From Sulfidibacterium sp964456625 (GTDB taxonomy: Bacteria > Bacteroidota > Bacteroidia > Bacteroidales > F082), in NCBI GenBank assembly GCA_964456625.1, contig CAYWBO010000104.1:1-6955 (forward strand): a stretch of 6,955 nt of DNA. The letters are read 5' to 3'. A model generated the notes under the pieces. That model saw nothing but the letters and a program-made list of their open reading frames with translations, was not told the origin of the DNA and made no database searches. Shown piece after piece: positions 1 to 5,375 of the stretch (within the stretch, counting starts at the first letter, position 1; every line of letters begins with the position of its first letter). The position numbers and the translations under genes were made by a program.

Positions 1-1158
1 TCCCAGCGACGCCATGGCAAAGATCATCCCCACGGCACCCATGGCGGGAACTTTCGCCCAAAGGCCTCCCATCTGATGAATATCTCGTGTATGCGTGCGT
101 TCTGCCAGTTGCCCCGCCATGATAAACAAAGCCCCGGTGCTGATGCCGTGCGCCAGCATCTGCATTACAACGCCTTCATAAGCCAGTTGATTAAAGGCAA
201 AGACGCCCAGCATCACAAATCCCATGTGGCTGACACTGGTATAAGCGACGAGCCGTTTGAGATCGGTTTGGGCAAACGCCAGTTTGGCGCCGTAGAGAAT
301 TCCGATAACGCCCAAGATCATGCCCGCCGGGGCAAAGCTGTGGGCCGCAGACGGAAACAACGGCACCGCAAACCGGATCAGTCCGTAAGCGCCTGTCTTC
401 AGCAGCAACGCTGCCAGAATCAGACTTCCCGCTGTCGGCGCCTGCGAGTGCGCATCCGGCAACCAGGTATGCAACGGCACCACCGGCAGTTTCACCAGGA
501 AGGCTGAAAGGAATCCCAGCATCAGCAGGAATTCCATGGGCTTTGACATTTTGGTTCCCATCAGCTGGAAATAATCAAATGTGTAAACCCCGGTGGTCCT
601 GCCATGGATAAAATACAAAACCAGGATGGAAATGAACATCAAAAGTCCGCTGGCCTGGGTGTAAAGGAAAAACTTGTAAGCGGCAGCGGTCCGGTTTTCG
701 TGACCCCAGATGCCGATCAAAAAATACATCGGCACCAGCATCAGTTCCCAGAAGAAATAGAACAGGAACAGGTCCATGGAAAGGAAAACACCCACAATGC
801 CCGACATGATCAACAGCAGGTTGAAATGGAAAAACCCGACCTTTGTGTTGATCTCTTTCCAGGAAATGATCACCGAAACCATGCCCAGGAAAAACGACAG
901 GAACAGCAGCAACAGGCTGAGTCCGTCCAGCGCCAGGTGCAGGTTGATGCCGAAGGCCGGGATCCAGGAAAGGTTGATATCCACCAGCCATTTCGCGTGG
1001 GTGGTAACCGCCTGCACCGCTTCGGGGATGATCAGGATCAGATCCAGGCCCAGCGCCAGCAAAGAAATGATGCGCGGCCAGAGGGAATTCCACCTTCCGG
1101 TGATCCAGGCCAGAAAAGCCCCGATGAGTAATATTATGAGAAGATCTATCAGTATCAT
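1..1158 (-). CDS. nuoM: NADH-quinone oxidoreductase subunit M (NuoM), N-terminal 386 residues; 3' end outside window
   Basis: NuoM (ND4 homologue) is the middle antiporter-like proton pump of the membrane arm, between NuoN and NuoL. I translated this frame by hand from the ATG at 1156-1158 down to base 1: 386 codons with no stop or frameshift. E. coli NuoM is 509 residues, so about the last quarter is missing. Landmarks are LALDGLSLLLLFLS (about 75-88), FYFFWELMLVPMYFLIGIWG (133-152) with the conserved Glu138, TQASGL (167-172), FLVKLPVVPLHTWLPDAHSQ (220-239) with Lys223, LLLKTGAYGLIRF (251-263) with Lys254, AQTDLKRLVAYTSVSHMGFV (296-315), AHGISTGALFI (336-346) and HTRDIHQMGGL (356-366). Each has a close counterpart in E. 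coli NuoM. The later conserved glutamate (E. coli Glu407) would lie beyond the edge. The start overlaps the nuoL stop (ATGA) with no Shine-Dalgarno site, so translation is probably coupled. nuoN should follow to the left. Confidence 0.96.
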   Translation of the reverse strand, partial: MILIDLLIILLIGAFLAWITGRWNSLWPRIISLLALGLDLILIIPEAVQAVTTHAKWLVDINLSWIPAFGINLHLALDGLSLLLLFLSFFLGMVSVIISWKEINTKVGFFHFNLLLIMSGIVGVFLSMDLFLFYFFWELMLVPMYFLIGIWGHENRTAAAYKFFLYTQASGLLMFISILVLYFIHGRTTGVYTFDYFQLMGTKMSKPMEFLLMLGFLSAFLVKLPVVPLHTWLPDAHSQAPTAGSLILAALLLKTGAYGLIRFAVPLFPSAAHSFAPAGMILGVIGILYGAKLAFAQTDLKRLVAYTSVSHMGFVMLGVFAFNQLAYEGVVMQMLAHGISTGALFIMAGQLAERTHTRDIHQMGGLWAKVPAMGAVGMIFAMASLG

Positions 1159-3032
1159 CTGTAAATCATATAAGTGAGTATCATAGCAATCCCGATGGCA
1201 AACGACATCAGATACCATCGCAGTTTCCCGTTTTGCGTGAGGCTCATCATCCGGTTGCCGAACAGCGTCAGTTTGGTGACGCCCACATTAAACCAGTTCA
1301 CAAAATCATTTTTATCTATTTCCGAGAGCCAGACAACCGGTCTTACAAGCACCACATCAAAGAGTCTGTCGAAATCCCAACCTCTGTAGAAAAATCCGTA
1401 CAGTGCGTTTTCTTCCAACCGTTCGACCACCGAACGTTTTTTGATGTAAAAGACATAGGCCACGTATACTCCGATCAGGACAATGGCGGCCGAGATCAGC
1501 TCAAACATCACTTCCAGGCTGTCCGGTTTGTGCAGGGTAACGGCAGGCAACACGTAATGAAGCAAATTGGAGAACGGATGGAAGTTAGCCCATGATTCCG
1601 GCAGCTCTACAAAACCGCCTATCACAGACAAGACCCCGAGAACAATCAATGGGATCAGAATGAGTTTTCCTACCTTCAGCGAAGGCTCTGTTTTCGCATC
1701 GCCATAGAAAGTAACAAAGACCATGCGGAACGAATAAAGTGCCGTCAGCAGCGCTCCCACGATCCCGGCAGCCCATAACCAACCGCTTCCTGACTGTGAA
1801 GAAAACGAATACCAGAGGATCTGGTCCTTGCTGTAGAATCCGGCCGTTACCAACGGCAACGCCGCCAGCGAGGCAGAAGCCACCAGGTAGGTGATGAATA
1901 CCACCGGCATTTTCTTTCGCAGCCCGCCCATTTTAAAGATGCTGTGTTCCTCATCCAAAGCCAGGATGATGGCTCCGGCACCGAGGAAGAGCAGGGCTTT
2001 AAAGAAAGCATGGATCATAAAATGAAAAACCGCAGCCGACCAGGCGCCTACGCCCAGCGCCAGAAACATATAACCGATCTGGCTGATGGTGGAATAGGCC
2101 AGAATTCTTTTGATGTCGTGTTGTGCCAGGGCGCTGAAACCGGCCAGCAACAGTGTCAAAGCACCGATAACGGCCACCGCGGTCTGGACGATCGGGGCCA
2201 GCGCAAACAACACATGGGTCCGCGCAATCAGGTAAACGCCGGCGGTCACCATCGTGGCCGCATGGATCAACGCGCTGACGGGTGAAGGACCGGCCATGGC
2301 ATCCGGCAGCCAGGATTGCAACGGCAACTGCGCCGATTTTCCCAACGCACCGCCCAGCAGTAACGCCGCCGTGACGGTGGCAATGGTCGAACCGGAAGTC
2401 CATTTTGCGGGTGCCATCTGCAGGATCTGAGGAATGTTCAGCGTTCCGAAATTCAGGAACAGGAGGAAGATCCCCAGCAGCATCGCCGTATCACCGATAC
2501 GGGTATAAATAAAAGCCTTCCGCGCAGCGTATCCGTTTTCCGGTTTCTTATACCAGAACCCAATCAGCAGGTAGCTGCACAAACCAACGCCTTCCCAGCC
2601 CATATACATCACCAAAATATTATTGGCAAGCACCAGGATCAGCATGGAGCTGACAAAAAGGTTCATGTAGGCGAAAAACTTCGAAAAGCTCTCGTCACCA
2701 GCCATAAATTCGATGGAATACAGGTGGATCAGGAATCCGACAAAGGTGATGACAAAACAGAAAACCAGCGACAGCGCATCCAGGCTGAACGAAATATTGA
2801 CATTCAGTGTTCCGGTGCTGATCCATTGCCAGAGATTGACCGTATACGATTTGATTTCCGGCAAACCGCTCAGGTAGCGGGCGGCAACGAGAAATGTCAG
2901 CAGCGCAGAAATACCCAGGGCACCGGTTCCGATATAGCCTGCCGTTTTCCCGCGCATCCTGGAACCAAAAAGGCCCAGTATCAAAAAGCTTAAAAGCGGG
3001 ATGGCAGGGATAAGTCCGATGTACGTTGTCAT
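1155..3032 (-). CDS. nuoL: NADH-quinone oxidoreductase subunit L (NuoL), distal antiporter-like proton pump
   Basis: NuoL (ND5 homologue) is the largest antiporter-like subunit at the far end of the membrane arm. It pumps protons and sends a long lateral helix along the arm over NuoM and NuoN. The 625 residues compare with 613 in E. coli. Residues of the charged axis are all present, at positions three higher than in E. coli: Glu147 in MGWEGVGLCSYLLIGFW, Arg178 and Asp181 in TRIGD, Lys232 in GKSAQLPLQSWLPDAMAG, His257 in SALIHAATMVTAGVYLIAR, Lys345 in HAFFKALLFL and Asp403 in FYSKDQIL. LAYSTISQIGYMFLALGVGA (311-330) is the usual helix-break region. The C-terminal part from about 505 holds a helix, the lateral-helix region (about 535-595) and a last membrane segment after NGKLRWYLMS, as in E. 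coli. The ATG is 6 nt after the nuoK stop, with AAGG two bases before it. The TGA overlaps the nuoM ATG by four bases. Confidence 0.98.
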   Translation of the reverse strand: MTTYIGLIPAIPLLSFLILGLFGSRMRGKTAGYIGTGALGISALLTFLVAARYLSGLPEIKSYTVNLWQWISTGTLNVNISFSLDALSLVFCFVITFVGFLIHLYSIEFMAGDESFSKFFAYMNLFVSSMLILVLANNILVMYMGWEGVGLCSYLLIGFWYKKPENGYAARKAFIYTRIGDTAMLLGIFLLFLNFGTLNIPQILQMAPAKWTSGSTIATVTAALLLGGALGKSAQLPLQSWLPDAMAGPSPVSALIHAATMVTAGVYLIARTHVLFALAPIVQTAVAVIGALTLLLAGFSALAQHDIKRILAYSTISQIGYMFLALGVGAWSAAVFHFMIHAFFKALLFLGAGAIILALDEEHSIFKMGGLRKKMPVVFITYLVASASLAALPLVTAGFYSKDQILWYSFSSQSGSGWLWAAGIVGALLTALYSFRMVFVTFYGDAKTEPSLKVGKLILIPLIVLGVLSVIGGFVELPESWANFHPFSNLLHYVLPAVTLHKPDSLEVMFELISAAIVLIGVYVAYVFYIKKRSVVERLEENALYGFFYRGWDFDRLFDVVLVRPVVWLSEIDKNDFVNWFNVGVTKLTLFGNRMMSLTQNGKLRWYLMSFAIGIAMILTYMIYR

Positions 3033-3034
3033 TG

Positions 3035-3038
3035 CCTT
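3035..3038 (-). promoter_or_regulatory. Possible ribosome binding site of nuoL (AAGG next to the nuoK stop)
   Basis: The coding strand reads TAA, AAGG, CA and then ATG, placing a purine stretch between the nuoK stop and the nuoL start with only two bases of spacing. It marks the start, but whether it pairs with 16S rRNA cannot be judged from the window. Confidence 0.35.
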
Positions 3039-3353
3039 TTAGTTTTGGTCCTTTAATTTGTTTATCGCGTCCACATCCAGGGTTTTATAATGATGGTAAA
3101 CCTGAAGGATCAGTGCCAGTCCGATGGACACCTCCACGGCAGCGACGGCCAGAATGAAGATGAACATCACCTGTCCGTCGGGCTCACCCCAGTGCGTTCC
3201 GGCAATGATAAAAACCAGTCCGGCGCTGTTGAGCATAATTTCGATGGACATGAGCATAAAGAGGATGTTTCGTCGCACGAGCAATCCCACAAGTCCCACC
3301 AGGAAAAGGATTCCGGCGAACATCAACATAAGTTCCATGGGTACTGTCAGCAT
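3039..3353 (-). CDS. nuoK: NADH-quinone oxidoreductase subunit K (NuoK)
   Basis: NuoK (ND4L homologue) is a three-helix membrane subunit between NuoJ and NuoN that carries two membrane-buried glutamates needed for coupled proton transfer in E. coli. Both are present: Glu38 in RRNILFMLMSIEIMLNSAGL (27-46) and Glu74 in AAVEVSIGLALILQ (71-84). They match E. coli Glu36 and Glu72 with an offset of two. The loop GTHWGEPDGQVMF (52-64) and the tail ending DVDAINKLKDQN also follow the E. coli form. The 104 residues compare with 100. Met1 (ATG 3351-3353) gives an N-terminus of the expected length; Met6 is possible but would leave the first helix short. The gene starts 4 nt after the nuoJ stop. No close Shine-Dalgarno site is visible, since the nearest GGA is about 14 bases upstream across an A-rich stretch, so re-initiation from nuoJ is likely. 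Confidence 0.97.
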   Translation of the reverse strand: MLTVPMELMLMFAGILFLVGLVGLLVRRNILFMLMSIEIMLNSAGLVFIIAGTHWGEPDGQVMFIFILAVAAVEVSIGLALILQVYHHYKTLDVDAINKLKDQN

Positions 3354-3357
3354 AGTT

Positions 3358-3876
3358 TTATTTTTTTTCCAGAAAGCGGTGCAACACTTTCTTCTTTTGA
3401 CTTCCTAAATGAAAAGCCCCGATCACACCTGCCATCAGCAGGATGGCAGCTATTTCCACCGCCAGCAGATAGGTCGTGAAAATGGAAATTCCCACCTGCT
3501 TGGGATGGATCATATCTGTGCCAACCGGTAGCGCCTGCACATTTTTTGTGGCCAAAAACAGGTCGAGCAACAAAATTGCAGCCAGAATGGCCGGAACGAT
3601 CCACATGCTGGGATGCAACCACTTTTTCTCCGTTTTCTTTTCAAGTCCTACATTCAGCATCATGGTCACAAAAATGAAAAGTACCATGATGGCACCGGCG
3701 TAGATGATGACCTCCAAAGCCGCAATAAAAGGGGCTTGCAGCAAGTAGAAAATTACCGAAATCGACAGCAATGACAAAATCAGATAGAGCAATGCATGAA
3801 TGGCATTCCTCCTTGAGATGGCCAAAACCGTAGTCGTAAGTGCTACCGCTGCTGCTATGTAAAAAAATAGGTTCAT
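3358..3876 (-). CDS. nuoJ: NADH-quinone oxidoreductase subunit J (NuoJ)
   Basis: NuoJ (ND6 homologue) is a five-helix membrane subunit beside NuoK and NuoH. Its third helix changes shape during turnover in solved complex I structures and is thought to gate the proton path. The 172 residues compare with 184 in E. coli; the shortfall is in the variable C-terminal tail. Key stretches are HALLYLILSLLSIS (about 27-40) and EVIIYAGAIMVLFIFVTMML (55-74), the conserved third helix with Glu55 and Tyr59. As recalled from E. coli NuoJ, this region aligns without gaps from Met1. LLAVEIAAILLMAGVIGAFH (137-156) is the last helix. The tail is basic (KKKVLHRFLEKK). The ATG is 10 nt after the nuoI stop, with AGGA three bases upstream. 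The stop TAA directly follows an eight-A run on the coding strand in a phase that allows -1 slippage (see the separate entry). Confidence 0.97.
   Translation of the reverse strand: MNLFFYIAAAVALTTTVLAISRRNAIHALLYLILSLLSISVIFYLLQAPFIAALEVIIYAGAIMVLFIFVTMMLNVGLEKKTEKKWLHPSMWIVPAILAAILLLDLFLATKNVQALPVGTDMIHPKQVGISIFTTYLLAVEIAAILLMAGVIGAFHLGSQKKKVLHRFLEKK
3361..3368 (-). other. A8 homopolymer with phased A_AAA_AAA heptamer before the nuoJ stop
   Basis: The last nuoJ codons are GAA AAA AAA TAA, so the coding strand has eight A residues just before the stop. The final seven are phased as A_AAA_AAA, the classic -1 slippery arrangement. A -1 shift would add Ile-Lys-Leu-Cys and stop at the TGA at 3347-3349, two bases past the nuoK ATG. 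The sequence and phase are seen directly; any slippage in the cell is inference. Runs of AAA lysine codons near gene ends are common by chance. Confidence 0.35.
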
Positions 3877-3879
3877 TAT

Positions 3880-3883
3880 TCCT
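3880..3883 (-). promoter_or_regulatory. Possible ribosome binding site of nuoJ (AGGA)
   Basis: The 10-nt nuoI-nuoJ spacer reads TACAGGAATA before the nuoJ ATG, so AGGA lies three bases upstream. Together with the gap-free match of the NuoJ N-terminus to the family, it supports this start. The spacing is shorter than usual, and coupling from nuoI is likely to help. Confidence 0.4.
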
Positions 3884-3886
3884 GTA

Positions 3887-4402
3887 TTATGGCATCAAAT
3901 CATGCACGTCGACGGGCTTTTCTTCGTTCTCTCCTTCGCCTTTTCCCTTCACGCCCATGTCGACACCTGCCTGTTTATAAAAATTATAATCGTGATATTT
4001 TCCCTGTCCGTTGATCATTAAATGTTCCTTTTCGTAAACCAAATTCTGGCGATTGTATTCGCCCATTTCAGTATCCGGGATCAGCTGAATGGCGTAAGTC
4101 GGGCAGGCTTCTTCGCAAAAGCCGCAGAAGATGCATCTCGAAAAATTGATCCTGAAAAATTCGGGATAACGCCTGCCGTTTTCGTCTTCGGTAGCCTGAA
4201 GCGAAATGCAGTCCACCGGGCAGGCAGCGGCACAAAGATTACAGGCCACGCACCTTTCGTTCATATCCGCATCCCGGGTCAGCACAATCCTTCCCCGGTA
4301 ACGGGGCGCCAGATATGGTTTTACCTCGGGATACTCCACCGTTTCCGCCTTGTGGAAGAGGTGAAGGAAAGTCAACCAGATTGTTTGAAGTATACTGAAC
4401 AT
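3887..4402 (-). CDS. nuoI: NADH-quinone oxidoreductase subunit I (NuoI), 2x[4Fe-4S] ferredoxin-like
   Basis: NuoI sits at the base of the peripheral arm and passes electrons through two 4Fe-4S clusters (N6a and N6b) towards the terminal cluster next to quinone. The 171 residues compare with 180 in E. coli. Both cluster motifs are complete: CVACNLCAAACP (Cys51, 54, 57, 61) and CIFCGFCEEACP (Cys90, 93, 96, 100). A further Cys65 is in a place where E. coli also has one. Between them lies RYPEFFRINFSR, nearly the same as in E. coli. The amphipathic N-terminus (FSILQTIWLTFLHLFHKAET) is the usual membrane-surface helix. The tail, GKYHDYNFYKQAG and then GEGENEEKPVDVHDLMP, follows the E. coli tail closely, and this part is poorly conserved in distant NuoI proteins. 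The ATG lies 25 nt after the nuoH stop with AAGGA two bases before it. Soluble orientation and no signal peptide fit a cytoplasmic-face subunit. Confidence 0.98.
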   Translation of the reverse strand: MFSILQTIWLTFLHLFHKAETVEYPEVKPYLAPRYRGRIVLTRDADMNERCVACNLCAAACPVDCISLQATEDENGRRYPEFFRINFSRCIFCGFCEEACPTYAIQLIPDTEMGEYNRQNLVYEKEHLMINGQGKYHDYNFYKQAGVDMGVKGKGEGENEEKPVDVHDLMP

Positions 4403-4404
4403 AA

Positions 4405-4409
4405 TCCTT
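4405..4409 (-). promoter_or_regulatory. Possible ribosome binding site of nuoI (AAGGA, very short spacing)
   Basis: In the 25-nt gap between nuoH and nuoI, the longest spacer in the window, the coding strand reads AAGGA followed by TT and the nuoI ATG. Two bases is short for a standard Shine-Dalgarno site. The conserved N-terminus of NuoI supports this ATG, and the next methionine (Met47) would remove the membrane-surface helix. The gap also holds a two-codon ORF (ATG AAC TAA at 4412-4420), which is probably chance. Confidence 0.4.
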
Positions 4410-4427
4410 GTTTTAGTTCATTAAACG

Positions 4428-5375
4428 TTATTTTACAAATATCAGGATCGCTCCTGTAACCAATAAGTTAAGCAGTGCCAGCGGAAGCAGGACTTTCCAT
4501 CCGAACTTCATCAGCTGGTCGTAGCGAGGCCTGGGCAACGCGGCTCGCAGCAGGATAAAAACGCCGATGAAGAAAAACGTTTTGATCATCATCCAGACAA
4601 ACGGCGGCAGGAACGACGGTCCCAGCCAGCCGCCAAAGAATAGTGTTGCGATGAGGGCCGATACCAATGTGATCCCCAGATATTCGCCCACGAAAAACAT
4701 CCCGAACTTCATCCCGGAATATTCCGAATGATATCCGGCTACCAGTTCCCCTTCTGCTTCGGGAATATCGAACGGAAGCCGGTGCGTTTCGGCCACGCCG
4801 GCAATGAAAAACACCACGAAACCGATGATCTGCGGAAGGATAAACCAGCCGCCTTTCTGCGCTTCCACGATGGTATTCAGATTAAAGCTATCGGCCATCA
4901 TGACCACGCCCATGAGTGAAAGCCCCATAAACACTTCATACGTCAGCATTTGTGCCGAGGCACGCATGGCACCTATCAAAGCATATTTGTTGTTGGAAGC
5001 CCAGCCGCCCAGCACGATACTGTATACGCCCAGTGACGAATTCCCCAGGAAAAACAAGATCCCGATGTTGGAATTGAAGACCGAGAAATGCGGTCCGAAA
5101 GGAATTACGGCGTAAGTCAGCAGGATCGTGAATACCACGATTCCGGGGGCCAGCACAAACACCGGTTTGTCGGCAAACGGCGGGATCCAGTCTTCTTTGA
5201 AGAACAATTTGATCATATCCGCCAGCACCTGGGCCAATCCCAACGGACCCACCCGGTTCGGCCCCAGCCGGTCCTGCCAGAAGGAAAGCAGCCTCCGCTC
5301 CAGCCATATCAATCCGGGGGCAATGGTCAATGCCAGCACAAGCACTCCTATTATAATCAATATGTGATCCATCAT
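4428..5375 (-). CDS. nuoH: NADH-quinone oxidoreductase subunit H (NuoH), quinone-site membrane subunit
   Basis: NuoH (ND1 homologue) is the polytopic subunit joining the peripheral and membrane arms. It forms most of the quinone cavity and the start of the proton-coupling path. The 315 residues are close to the 325 of E. coli. The first family signature is at about residues 24-63: WLERRLLSFWQDRLGPNRVG, then a stretch ending FFKEDW. SNNKYALIGAMRASAQMLTYE covers about 127-147 in two adjoining parts (SNNKYALIGAMR, ASAQMLTYE). The acidic quinone-loop signature is at about 199-230, with RLPFDIPEAEGELVAGYH followed by SEYSGMKFGMFFVGEY; LPRPRYDQLM is at about 280-289. Hydrophobic segments fit the usual eight helices. 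The ATG at 5373-5375 overlaps the nuoG TGA by one base (TGATG). A second ATG follows directly, so Met1 or Met2 could be used. There is no Shine-Dalgarno match upstream, only an A-rich stretch, which suggests coupling to nuoG translation. Bacteroidota usually use menaquinone; the sequence does not tell which quinone binds. Confidence 0.98.
   Translation of the reverse strand: MMDHILIIIGVLVLALTIAPGLIWLERRLLSFWQDRLGPNRVGPLGLAQVLADMIKLFFKEDWIPPFADKPVFVLAPGIVVFTILLTYAVIPFGPHFSVFNSNIGILFFLGNSSLGVYSIVLGGWASNNKYALIGAMRASAQMLTYEVFMGLSLMGVVMMADSFNLNTIVEAQKGGWFILPQIIGFVVFFIAGVAETHRLPFDIPEAEGELVAGYHSEYSGMKFGMFFVGEYLGITLVSALIATLFFGGWLGPSFLPPFVWMMIKTFFFIGVFILLRAALPRPRYDQLMKFGWKVLLPLALLNLLVTGAILIFVK

Noticed and set aside
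575..1093. Minus-strand frame 575-1093 as the gene in this region
   Set aside because: It is out of frame with nuoM. Hand translation of the frame starting at 1158 gives an uninterrupted NuoM, which has no stop in the window because the gene runs off the left edge.
604..1131. Long plus-strand open frames opposite nuoM (604-1131, also 76-507 and 776-1177)
   Set aside because: They lie antisense to a complete, strongly conserved NuoM frame. Their products are rich in Gln, His and Arg with no recognisable domain, as expected from reading a membrane-protein gene backwards.
3356..3370. The T-rich run on the plus strand as a transcription terminator
   Set aside because: There is no stem-loop next to it, and no plus-strand gene needs one. 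On the coding strand it is an A-run inside nuoJ.
4403..4445. A promoter of Bacteroidota type (TAnnTTTG) near the nuoH-nuoI gap
   Set aside because: The coding strand has GATATTTG near 4440, which misses the first TA, and no matching upstream TTG element stands out. The site lies within the nuoH coding end.
4022..4459. Plus-strand open frames opposite nuoI, nuoH and nuoJ/nuoK (4022-4459, 5088-5405, 3090-3479)
   Set aside because: These are shadows of real minus-strand genes, with no domain, no suitable start context and no conserved residues.
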